A stretch of DNA of 7,206 bases, from assembly GCA_007119405.1 (NCBI GenBank), contig SKPT01000210.1, forward strand, positions 1 to 7,206, given 5' to 3'. The translations under genes and the position numbers were made by a program. Source of the DNA: Phycisphaeraceae bacterium (GTDB lineage: Bacteria > Planctomycetota > Phycisphaerae > Phycisphaerales > Phycisphaeraceae). Positions 1-6,144 of the stretch are shown here, in pieces; position 1 is the first letter of the stretch; the number at the start of each line of letters is the position of its first letter. The notes below the pieces were generated by a model, which saw nothing but the letters and a program-made list of their open reading frames with translations, did not search any database and was not told where the DNA came from.

Positions 1-93
1 AGCGGCGGGCCCGGCTGGCCGGGCGCGGAATATGGGGCGAGTGATACGGATAAGCCATGGCGAGCTCGCGCTGCAAGGTGGCTCGCGGTGAGG
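1..93. other. Left edge: no supported gene; GC-rich hairpin
   Basis: This stretch lies beyond the tpsA terminator. Bases 9-24 can fold into a strong hairpin (GCCCGG, CTGG, CCGGGC), and bases 60-69 form the palindrome gcgagctcgc. A short open stretch on the minus strand runs from an ATG at 58 off the edge, but no convincing ribosome binding site precedes it. One plus-strand frame is open from the edge to a stop at 89-91 and could be the tail of a convergent gene. The evidence is too thin to call either. Confidence 0.5.
2..28. repeat. Hairpin repeat copy 1
   Basis: Bases 2-15 (gcggcgggcccggc) and 17-28 (ggccgggcgcgg) match bases 3615-3628 (13 of 14) and 3634-3645 (12 of 12). Only the loop differs in length. 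Each copy forms a GCCCGGC/GCCGGGC stem. Two copies outside coding sequence suggest a small mobile or REP-like hairpin, but in GC-rich DNA two copies could arise by chance. Confidence 0.45.
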
Positions 94-126
94 ACAAGAA
101 AACGCCGCACCGGGGCGGTGCGGCGT
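94..126 (-). terminator. Intrinsic terminator of tpsBA
   Basis: On the minus strand, about 30 bases after the tpsA stop, a perfect 10-bp stem (ACGCCGCACC with GGTGCGGCGT, loop GCCCC) is followed at once by TTTCTTGT. A long GC-rich stem plus a U-rich tail is the classical rho-independent form. It marks the end of the operon. The plus-strand flank is not T-rich, so it is not clearly bidirectional. Confidence 0.9.
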
Positions 127-155
127 CTGGTTGAGCACGTTGTCGAGGCGGCGCG

Positions 156-3100
156 TCAGCGGATGGCGGCACCGAGACGATCGGCGTCGGCAGCGCCGGC
201 CTCGCGTCGCGACGGCGCCTGGCCCGTCACGGCGCTCTGGAAGGTGTCGACGGCCAGACCTTCCGGCCGGACGGGCTCGAGCAGGGCGGCCCGCAGGTGG
301 GCCGTCTCACGCTCGGTCAGGCCCAGGTGCCCGGCCCGGCGGAGCGTCTCGGCCAGGCCGTCCAGGTACGCCAGCGCCAGGCGCTGGTCGCTGCGACCGG
401 CCAGGAAGTCGCGGAACGCCTCGGCCGGGGCGTCGGGGCCGTGCGCCTCGACATAGTCCTCCCAGGCCTGGCCCAGGCGCTGCCGCACGGCGTCGGCCCG
501 GCTGACGGGCTCGGGCGTGGCGAAGCGGCGGGTCATGACCTGGGCGTAAGCGTCGAGCATCCAGCGAACCGCCGCGCCTCGCAGCCGCGAGGTCGTCACG
601 ACGATACGCTCATCGTCGATGCCGTAGTCGTCGACGATCGAGTCGCCGCGTGCGATGGCGGCATCCGCGCCGCGGACGTCGACGCCGAGCTCGGCCAGGG
701 CCTGGACGAGGTCGGCGGGCAGCCAGGCCTCGGCCTGGGCGATGGCGGTCTGCTGCGAGACGTCCGGCCCGTCACTGGCCAAAGCGACCGCCAGCGAGCC
801 GGTCGGCTCGGCCGGCTCGATGGGGGCGACCCACAGCGGGCGCTGGGCGTGGGCGTCGAGCACGAACTCGTCGGTCAGCAGGTCGGCGCGGGTGAGGCTG
901 GCGATGCGGACGACCGGGCCCAGATCCGAGGCCTCGGCGTCGGCGTCGGGCAGCAGCGACGCGAAGCTCGGCGCCGCCCCCTCGCCGCTGAGCGTCGGCG
1001 TCATGCTGAACAGCAACTGCCCGCCGGCGATGTAGTCCACGCCCTGGTCCATAACGCTGACCAGTTCGCCGTCCTGGTTGACCAGCACGAGGGCGGCGCT
1101 GCGCGTCAGCAGCACGATCGCGCTGCCGGCGTTGACCACCATGTCGCCCAGCGCGCTGAGGTCGCCGACGCGAACCTCGTCGGCGGCGTCGATGCGCAGG
1201 TGATCCAGGGCGGTGAGCTTCTCATGCTGGCCCATGATGACGCTGCCATTGAGGCTCTCGAGGTGCAGGTTCGGCGCGGCCATGGTGGCGGTGTCCGGGA
1301 TCTCCTCCCGGCCGGCAGCGTTGAGCAGGATGTCGCCGTCGACGCGCACGAGCATGGTCGCGCCCTGCTCGAGGAAGTTGCCCAGGCCGATCATCTGCCC
1401 GGCGTTGACGGTGAAGCTGCCCAGCGCCGTGCTGCCGCCGATGTCCTGGCCAAAGAGCACGAAGTCGACGACGTCAGCCTGGAAATCGTCAACACCGTCG
1501 ATGAGCCCGAGAAGCTGCGCGGCGTTGGCCTCGAGGCTGAACACGGCCACGCCGTCGATGTCGCCGACGACCTGGGCGCCGCCGCCACTGATGATCTGCA
1601 CCTGGCTCAGGCCGGTGATGTTTCCGAGCACCTCGGCCAGGTCCCCGGCGTCGAGGCTCATGCTCCCTTCGCTTTCGAGGTCGCCCTCGATGGCGGCGAC
1701 GCTGCCGGCCTCGACGTTGAGCTCGGTGAAGTTGCGGACCGAGCCCTCGAACACGGCCAACTCGGCGGCGCTGACGTTCACGGGCCCGGCGACGTCGACG
1801 TCGGCCTCGAAGATCGCTTCGTTGCCCGAGACGACGTCGAGGCTGGCCAGGGCCTCGACGGCGTCGTGGAAGATGGCGCGGTCCTGGGCCTCGACGTTGA
1901 GGCTGCCGCCGCCGGTGGTCCGGCCGAGCACGGCGACGGTGGCGCCCTGGGCGTGCGGCTCGCTGCCCTCGACCAGCTCGGCGACGAGGGTCAGGTCCGT
2001 GCCGTCGCTGACCTCGAGCCCGAGCAGGTAGAGCTGCAGGCCCTCGGTGACGATCTGCGGGTTGTCGCCCTGGGCGACGGTCTGGCCCGTGGCCGCGAGG
2101 AAGCGCAGGCGGGCGGCGCCGCCGAGGCCGCCCTCAATGACGAACAGGGGCGCGTCGACGGTCAGGCCCGGGCGCGGGTCGGTGGCCCCGGCCTCGCCGC
2201 CGGCGAGCATGCGCACCTCGTCGCCGGCATCGAGGGTTGCGGTCTGGTCGAAGACGACGCGGCGGTGATAGTGCTGGTGCATCTCGGTGCGCACCGCGCT
2301 GCCGCCGAGCACGACCTCGCCGCCGGTGCGCTCGGGCGAGCCCATCTGGACCCAGCCCAGCGGGTTCTCGCCGTCGCCGATGTTGCCGGTGATCACCGCG
2401 GGGCTGAGGATCCAGAGCCCGGGGGCGGTGCCTTCGCCGGCCAGTGCGTTGAGCACTTCGCCGTCGAGCTCGACGCCGAACTGCCCGCCGTCGAGCACCA
2501 GGTCGCTCATGAGCAGCAGCTCCGGCGCGACCAAGCGCATGGCCGTATCGGCCGCGAGCACACGGCCATTGAGATCGAACGTGATCTGATCGGCCGCTGC
2601 GCGGATCATCCCGGCTTCGATGGGCGCGTCGTTCGACTCGATCTCCATGGCGTTGTCGGAAAGCTCGATGCCCCCGGCGGAGGCGACGACCTCGACATCG
2701 CCGCCGCTGGCGCGGGTCGAGCCGGCGTGCCGCACCGCCAGCGAGTAGAGGTCGCCGGCGCCGAGCACGACGTGGCCGTCGTCGGCCTCGATGTCGCCGA
2801 CCTGATCAACGCCGACGTTCTCGGGATCCAGCTCAGCCGAGGTGCCACCCGCGGGCAGCTCCTCGCCGTTGAGCTCGGTGTACTCCTCCTGCCCCTCGCC
2901 GCGGACGCGCACGAGCACCCGGCCGTTGGCCGACTCGCTCAGCCACACGTCGTGGGCGGCGATCATGGTGACGGTGCCCTGCGGAGCCTTGATGGTGCCG
3001 ACGTTGGCGACCTGCTTGCCGAGCAGATGCAGGGCGCCGCCGGGCTGGACCTGGAGCATGCCTTCGTTGAGGACATTGCCCTCGAGGCCGGTGAACCGGT

Positions 3101-3572
3101 CGACGCCGTCGAGGAAGTCCTGGTTGGTGATGTTGCCGCCGGCGGCGAAGAGCCCGGCGACGTCGACCATGGCGCCCTCGGCGAAGTGGACGCCGGCCTC
3201 GTTGACGAGGTAGACGATGCCGCTGGCGTTGAGCTGGCCGGCGATCTGGCTGATGTCGCCGCCGACGACGCGGTTGAGCACGCGGAAGTCGCCGCCGGTG
3301 AAGTTGACGATCTCGTTGGGCGCGATCCCGAATTTCTGGAACTCGATGATCGCGTTTTGCGAGCCGATGTCGAACGTGGAGGTGTTGCCGTTCCAGTCGA
3401 CGTCGACGGTGCCGTGCTGGGGGTCGTAGCCGGTGATGGTGCCCGACGCGTTCTGGTTGGCGTCGGCGGGCGGCGCCGCGAGCAGCGCCGCCACGGCCAG
3501 CGTCACACCCAGGGCCGCCAAGGCCATCTGACGGGCCGAGAACACGAATCGATGCCGATCGCATGGCGACAT
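156..3572 (-). CDS. TpsA exoprotein: filamentous haemagglutinin-type secreted protein with a helical C-terminal module
   Basis: This gene encodes the exported partner (TpsA) of a two-partner secretion system, about 1138 residues. A signal peptide spans about residues 1-38 (cleavage after PPADA). Residues about 40-215 form a TPS/haemagglutination-activity domain: FQKFGIAPNEIVNF (78-91), VLNRVVGGDISQIAGQLNASG (98-118, conserved core), then the NPxG-motif region, here N124-E-A-G127 with Glu in place of Pro. Beta-rich body follows, including nine units of about 20 residues (558-739). From about 942 onward the sequence becomes alpha-helical and charged, which is unusual for the family. No PEP-CTERM, LPXTG or autotransporter barrel is seen, and the mature chain has no cysteine. 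The frame is open upstream to 3740, but ATG 3572 is preferred: GGGAG lies 8 bases upstream and the signal peptide follows directly. ATG 3587 is an alternative. The function of the body (adhesin, surface-layer fibre or toxin carrier) cannot be read from sequence. No known toxin motif was seen. Confidence 0.93.
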   Translation of the reverse strand: MSPCDRHRFVFSARQMALAALGVTLAVAALLAAPPADANQNASGTITGYDPQHGTVDVDWNGNTSTFDIGSQNAIIEFQKFGIAPNEIVNFTGGDFRVLNRVVGGDISQIAGQLNASGIVYLVNEAGVHFAEGAMVDVAGLFAAGGNITNQDFLDGVDRFTGLEGNVLNEGMLQVQPGGALHLLGKQVANVGTIKAPQGTVTMIAAHDVWLSESANGRVLVRVRGEGQEEYTELNGEELPAGGTSAELDPENVGVDQVGDIEADDGHVVLGAGDLYSLAVRHAGSTRASGGDVEVVASAGGIELSDNAMEIESNDAPIEAGMIRAAADQITFDLNGRVLAADTAMRLVAPELLLMSDLVLDGGQFGVELDGEVLNALAGEGTAPGLWILSPAVITGNIGDGENPLGWVQMGSPERTGGEVVLGGSAVRTEMHQHYHRRVVFDQTATLDAGDEVRMLAGGEAGATDPRPGLTVDAPLFVIEGGLGGAARLRFLAATGQTVAQGDNPQIVTEGLQLYLLGLEVSDGTDLTLVAELVEGSEPHAQGATVAVLGRTTGGGSLNVEAQDRAIFHDAVEALASLDVVSGNEAIFEADVDVAGPVNVSAAELAVFEGSVRNFTELNVEAGSVAAIEGDLESEGSMSLDAGDLAEVLGNITGLSQVQIISGGGAQVVGDIDGVAVFSLEANAAQLLGLIDGVDDFQADVVDFVLFGQDIGGSTALGSFTVNAGQMIGLGNFLEQGATMLVRVDGDILLNAAGREEIPDTATMAAPNLHLESLNGSVIMGQHEKLTALDHLRIDAADEVRVGDLSALGDMVVNAGSAIVLLTRSAALVLVNQDGELVSVMDQGVDYIAGGQLLFSMTPTLSGEGAAPSFASLLPDADAEASDLGPVVRIASLTRADLLTDEFVLDAHAQRPLWVAPIEPAEPTGSLAVALASDGPDVSQQTAIAQAEAWLPADLVQALAELGVDVRGADAAIARGDSIVDDYGIDDERIVVTTSRLRGAAVRWMLDAYAQVMTRRFATPEPVSRADAVRQRLGQAWEDYVEAHGPDAPAEAFRDFLAGRSDQRLALAYLDGLAETLRRAGHLGLTERETAHLRAALLEPVRPEGLAVDTFQSAVTGQAPSRREAGAADADRLGAAIR
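1356..1901 (-). repeat. Nine tandem units of about 20 residues in TpsA
   Basis: Within tpsA, residues 558-739 can be laid out as nine consecutive units; seven are exactly 20 residues, one is 19 and one is 23. Examples are VNVSAAELAVFEGSVRNFTE, LNVEAGSVAAIEGDLESEGS and MSLDAGDLAEVLGNITGLSQ. The shared pattern is hydrophobic-x-hydrophobic at the start, an Ala or Gly near positions 5-6, two hydrophobics near 10-11, then Gly and a turn. This period equals one coil of a right-handed beta-helix, as in filamentous haemagglutinin. The units are degenerate in sequence, so they appear old rather than recently duplicated. Confidence 0.75.
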
Positions 3573-3580
3573 AAGAGCGT

Positions 3581-3585
3581 CTCCC
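3581..3585 (-). promoter_or_regulatory. Ribosome binding site deciding the tpsA start
   Basis: GGGAG lies 8 bases before ATG 3572. The alternative ATG at 3587 has only GGGGCACAAAA upstream, a weaker match, so 3572 is preferred. Confidence 0.7.
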
Positions 3586-3596
3586 ATTTTTGTGCC

Positions 3597-3615
3597 CCGG
3601 GGGTCCGGTCCCCGG
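3597..3615 (-). promoter_or_regulatory. Second GC-rich hairpin before tpsA
   Basis: The strand can fold as CCGGGG (3615-3610) with CCCCGG (3602-3597), a 6-bp stem with a 7-base loop. It sits about 12 bases upstream of the tpsA ribosome binding site, next to the repeat hairpin. Two hairpins in tandem in the operon spacer suggest a processing or differential-expression element for tpsB versus tpsA. This is inferred from structure only. Confidence 0.35.
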
Positions 3616-3645
3616 CGGTGGGCCCGGCGACAAGGCCGGGCGCGG
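3615..3645. repeat. Hairpin repeat copy 2, between tpsB and tpsA
   Basis: This is the second copy of the imperfect repeat at 2-28. It forms a 7-bp stem (3622-3628 with 3635-3641) with a 6-base loop, in the 80-base spacer of the operon. On the transcribed strand it lies between the tpsB stop and the tpsA ribosome binding site. It is not followed by a T-run, so it is not a normal terminator. It could stabilise the upstream message or limit read-through. Confidence 0.5.
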
Positions 3646-3652
3646 TACTGAT

Positions 3653-5551
3653 CTAGTAGAGCACGGTTACGAGCAGGTGCAAGCGGCTGGATCCGACGCT
3701 GGTGTCGCCCCGGTCGGTGCTGGACAGCGCAATGCCCCAATCCAGCCCGACCCGCGCATTTTGCCTATATGCCAGGTCGAAGCCCACCCCCGTGCCCACC
3801 AGCGTCTCGCTGGGCTCGGCCACGAAGCCGCGCCCCGCGTTGGACTCGACCCGCGCCACGTCGATGAACGCCCGCAGCGCCAGGTCCCAGTCCGTCGGGC
3901 CGTAGGGCGACTGCGGCCGGACGCGGAACTCGTCGCCGAACAGCTCGCGGGGCTCGTCGCGGAGCCCGAACAGCCGCGGCACGTGCAGGCGGTACTCGCC
4001 GGTCAGCAGGTAGACGTCGTCGCCGGCGACCAGCGACTCGCGGTAGCCCCGCACCGTGTACAGCCCGCCGGCGACCTGCTGGGCCTGCGGGATGAGGCGG
4101 TTGTCGAAGCCATACTGCCCGCGGAACCGCACCAGCAGCTCGTGGGCGAGCAGGGCGCGGTCGGCCTGCTGGGCGGCCTCGAGGTCCAGCAGCAGCGCGT
4201 CGATGAACGCCCGCTGCTCGATCATCCAGCTCAGCACCAGCCAGTCGCGCGACGCGCCGGGCCGGCCCAGGTCGTCCAGCTCGTTGGTGCTCACGTTGGT
4301 CGCGTCGCCGGCCTGGCCCTCGACCTGGAGCATCGCCCGGTGACGCAACGCCACCGCCTCCCACTCGGTGCGCACGCCGAGGCGCGGCAGAACGAACTGC
4401 TCGCGCCCGCGCGCCGGGAACGGCACCGGGCTCTCGACGTCCACGTCCAGGTAGCGCGCCCCGGCGAAGACGTCGACGAAAAAGTCGCCACGCTGGTAGA
4501 CGTTGCCGATCAGCTCGCCGCCGACGTTCCATGACCGGCCTTCAAAGTCCTCGGCGAAGATGCCCACGTCCGTGGCGGTGAACTCGGCGTAGTTGCCCAC
4601 GACGCGCCAGCGCAGCGGCTCGATGCCGAGCAACGGCGCTTCGTAGGAGGCGCGCGCCGCGTGGTAGTCGTCGAACTCGGCGGTGACGTACTGGAGCTGG
4701 AGGATGTCGTCGTTGTTGGTCAGTTGGTTGTGGAAGAAGCCGAACTCCTGCCGCCACTTGCCGGTCTGCGCCGTGCCGGTGTTGCCGGTGCGGAAGTAGA
4801 CGGCCCAGGGCTTGTTCTCCGTCACCAGGTAGTCCAGCGACACGCCGCCGGGCTCCGGCGCGGCGGAGACGGCGGCGTCGACGCGCCGGCCGGGATGTCG
4901 GCTGGCGCGGGCGGCGTAGTCGCTGAGCTCGCGGCGGTTGAGCAGGTCGCCCTGGGCGAACGGCGAGCGCGCGATGAGGCGCTCATGCACGGGCAGGTTC
5001 TCGGCCTCATCGACGTCGAAGCGCTCGCCGTAGGCCAGCGTCCGCACGTCGGCGACCCGGCCGACGCCGATGATCAGTCGCAGCACGGTTTCGTCCTCGT
5101 CGCGCAGATCCTGCCCGCGGCGATCGATCTGCGTCGGGTCGGGGGCGACGAACACGCCCATGAACTCGCGCGTCACGAGCTCGTCGAGCACCGCTTCGAT
5201 CACGGCCTGAACGGCCGCGGCGTCGTAGAGGCGTGTGGGCTCCTCGTTGAGCGCGGCGATGGTGCGCTGGACGCGGCGCACGCCCGTGTCCGGGCCGTAG
5301 TACACGCCATCCTCGAAGCCGAGGCGCAGCGACGTCTCAAGCAGTTGCTCCACGGCCGGCAGATCCGGATGCGGATGGAGGTAGTCCAGCTCGAAGCGGC
5401 TGACCTGGTAGGCCTGAGGCCGATCCGGCTCCAAGGGCGCCTGGGCGTTGGCGGTGGCATGGAAGATCAGGCACGCCAGCGCCAGCAGCCCGATGAAGGA
5501 GCCGGAGGCGACGCGGGACGCGGGCGAAGCGACGGAGGCTTTTGGTGGCAC
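3653..5551 (-). CDS. TpsB outer-membrane transporter (ShlB/FhaC/HecB family)
   Basis: This gene encodes the Omp85-superfamily transporter that exports TpsA across the outer membrane, about 632 residues. A signal peptide (1-38, cleavage after ANAQA) is followed by a POTRA-like region. The first unit (about 48-172) starts with VSRFELDY and is long for a POTRA. The second (about 166-246) contains SPFAQGDLLNRRELSDY, typical of the family. The rest reads as amphipathic beta-strands of a barrel. The family's VRGY motif of loop L6 is at 500-503 (TVRGYRESLVAGDD). A FIDVARV strand at 562-568 matches the usual FxDxG strand with Ala for Gly. The chain ends in a terminal aromatic (LHLLVTVLY), as outer-membrane barrels do. 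The mature protein has no cysteine. The GTG start at 5551 is chosen because GAGGAA lies 6 bases upstream and a signal peptide follows; the promoter -10 lies inside the longer open frame, which argues against upstream starts. It is the first gene of the operon, 80 bases before tpsA. Confidence 0.93.
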   Translation of the reverse strand: MPPKASVASPASRVASGSFIGLLALACLIFHATANAQAPLEPDRPQAYQVSRFELDYLHPHPDLPAVEQLLETSLRLGFEDGVYYGPDTGVRRVQRTIAALNEEPTRLYDAAAVQAVIEAVLDELVTREFMGVFVAPDPTQIDRRGQDLRDEDETVLRLIIGVGRVADVRTLAYGERFDVDEAENLPVHERLIARSPFAQGDLLNRRELSDYAARASRHPGRRVDAAVSAAPEPGGVSLDYLVTENKPWAVYFRTGNTGTAQTGKWRQEFGFFHNQLTNNDDILQLQYVTAEFDDYHAARASYEAPLLGIEPLRWRVVGNYAEFTATDVGIFAEDFEGRSWNVGGELIGNVYQRGDFFVDVFAGARYLDVDVESPVPFPARGREQFVLPRLGVRTEWEAVALRHRAMLQVEGQAGDATNVSTNELDDLGRPGASRDWLVLSWMIEQRAFIDALLLDLEAAQQADRALLAHELLVRFRGQYGFDNRLIPQAQQVAGGLYTVRGYRESLVAGDDVYLLTGEYRLHVPRLFGLRDEPRELFGDEFRVRPQSPYGPTDWDLALRAFIDVARVESNAGRGFVAEPSETLVGTGVGFDLAYRQNARVGLDWGIALSSTDRGDTSVGSSRLHLLVTVLY

Positions 5552-5557
5552 GGCTGA

Positions 5558-5563
5558 TTCCTC
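5558..5563 (-). promoter_or_regulatory. Ribosome binding site of tpsB
   Basis: GAGGAA lies 6 bases before the GTG at 5551. It decides the GTG start, because the upstream open frame has no other well-placed site and contains the promoter. Confidence 0.8.
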
Positions 5564-5600
5564 GCGGCGGGTTGTAACGGGTCCCTCCAACGGAATGGGT

Positions 5601-5629
5601 ATTGCAACACCGATTGCCTGTTCAGTCAA
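5601..5629 (-). promoter_or_regulatory. Sigma70-type promoter of tpsBA
   Basis: On the minus strand, TTGACT (5629-5624; 5 of 6 to TTGACA) is followed after 17 bases by TGCAAT (5606-5601; 4 of 6 to TATAAT). A TG precedes the -10 with one base between, giving an extended -10. The predicted transcript would start near 5594, about 43 bases before the tpsB GTG. The organism's sigma factor preferences are unknown, so this is a consensus match only. Confidence 0.65.
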
Positions 5630-5677
5630 AACCGGGCCAAGCCGATGAACCGGCAAGGATTGCCCAAACCCCGGAGC

Positions 5678-5683
5678 AAGGAG
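5678..5683 (+). promoter_or_regulatory. Ribosome binding site of the small lipoprotein gene
   Basis: AAGGAG lies 8 bases before GTG 5692 and fixes the start at the lipoprotein signal peptide. I found no convincing -35/-10 pair for this gene in the 140-base divergent region. Confidence 0.75.
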
Positions 5684-5691
5684 CATCGGAA

Positions 5692-6030
5692 GTGAGAAAG
5701 AAGCACGCCCTTATCGGACTCTTCCCCGCCTTGGCGCTGGCGCTGAGCGCCGGGTGCGAGTCGGCCCCGCATGCCAGCCAGGACCGCGTCCACACCATCA
5801 CCGGTGACGCCCCGGCGTTCGTGCTCGTCAGCGACGAGCAGGGCGACGGCAACGGCGTGCGCCTCGGCGCCGGTGATGAGCTGGGCAGCGCGCTGTTCGA
5901 CCGTTACCTCGCCAGCCTCGAGCCGACCCCCACGCCGGCGCCCGAGCAGCGTCTCGCCGACGCGACGCGTGCGAGTCGGCCGCTGGGCCTGCGCGCCTGG
6001 ATCATGAGCTGGCTTGATACCGCCTCCTGA
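5692..6030 (+). CDS. Small putative lipoprotein, family not recognised
   Basis: This gene encodes a 112-residue protein that I do not recognise. It opens with a lipoprotein signal peptide: basic VRKKH, hydrophobic ALIGLFPALALAL, then the lipobox SAGC with the acylated cysteine at residue 22. Ser at -3 is acceptable but not the commonest choice. Residue +2 is Glu, not Asp, so the simple proteobacterial Asp inner-membrane rule does not apply. The mature part (about 91 residues) has a short beta-prone stretch (VHTITGDAPAFVLVSDEQ), a short helical stretch (ELGSALFDRYLASLEP), a Pro/Thr linker (PTPTPAPEQ) and a Trp-containing amphipathic tail (LRAWIMSWLDTAS). The GTG start at 5692 is chosen because AAGGAG lies 8 bases upstream; earlier starts in the frame would bury the signal peptide. 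It is divergent from tpsB across 140 bases, so it could be an accessory of the secretion system, but nothing in its sequence proves that. Confidence 0.8.
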   Translation: MRKKHALIGLFPALALALSAGCESAPHASQDRVHTITGDAPAFVLVSDEQGDGNGVRLGAGDELGSALFDRYLASLEPTPTPAPEQRLADATRASRPLGLRAWIMSWLDTAS

Positions 6031-6071
6031 TCGAATGCCCAGCGGCGATGGTGGCCGGGCTGATGTGGCTA

Positions 6072-6086
6072 CCGGGCAAGGCCCGG
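6072..6086. terminator. Hairpin between the convergent genes
   Basis: A perfect 6-bp stem (ccgggc, loop aag, gcccgg) lies between the lipoprotein stop at 6030 and the PEP-CTERM stop at 6145, in either transcription direction. No T-run follows on either strand, so it is at best a weak or U-tract-less bidirectional terminator. Confidence 0.4.
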
Positions 6087-6144
6087 CCGCGCTGGCGAAG
6101 GTTGGCCTGGCCGCCTCGCCCCCGTGCAAGGCCCGCGTCGGGTG

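Noticed and set aside
1..58. Possible gene start on the minus strand at ATG 58
   Set aside because: Only 19 codons are visible, there is no ribosome binding site at the right distance, and it crosses a strong hairpin.
1..456. Plus-strand frame open from the window edge to 456
   Set aside because: It runs through the tpsA terminator and into the tpsA 3' end in antisense. Its composition is Arg/Ala/Ser-rich with no motif.
297..3656. A 1119-codon open frame on the plus strand, antisense to almost all of tpsA
   Set aside because: High GC leaves few stop codons in the mirrored frame. Its product is Ala/Gly/Asp/His/Val-rich without any recognisable domain or export signal, while the opposite strand has clear TPS features.
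3590..5557. Long plus-strand open frames antisense to tpsB (3590-4534 and 4661-5557)
   Set aside because: They mirror tpsB codon by codon and show no domain. The minus-strand protein has the signal peptide, VRGY motif and terminal aromatic of a real transporter.
6009..6025. Sigma54-like element TGGC-N8-GC at the end of the lipoprotein gene
   Set aside because: The GG to GC spacing is one base short of the required distance, and the site lies inside a gene with nothing starting downstream on that strand.
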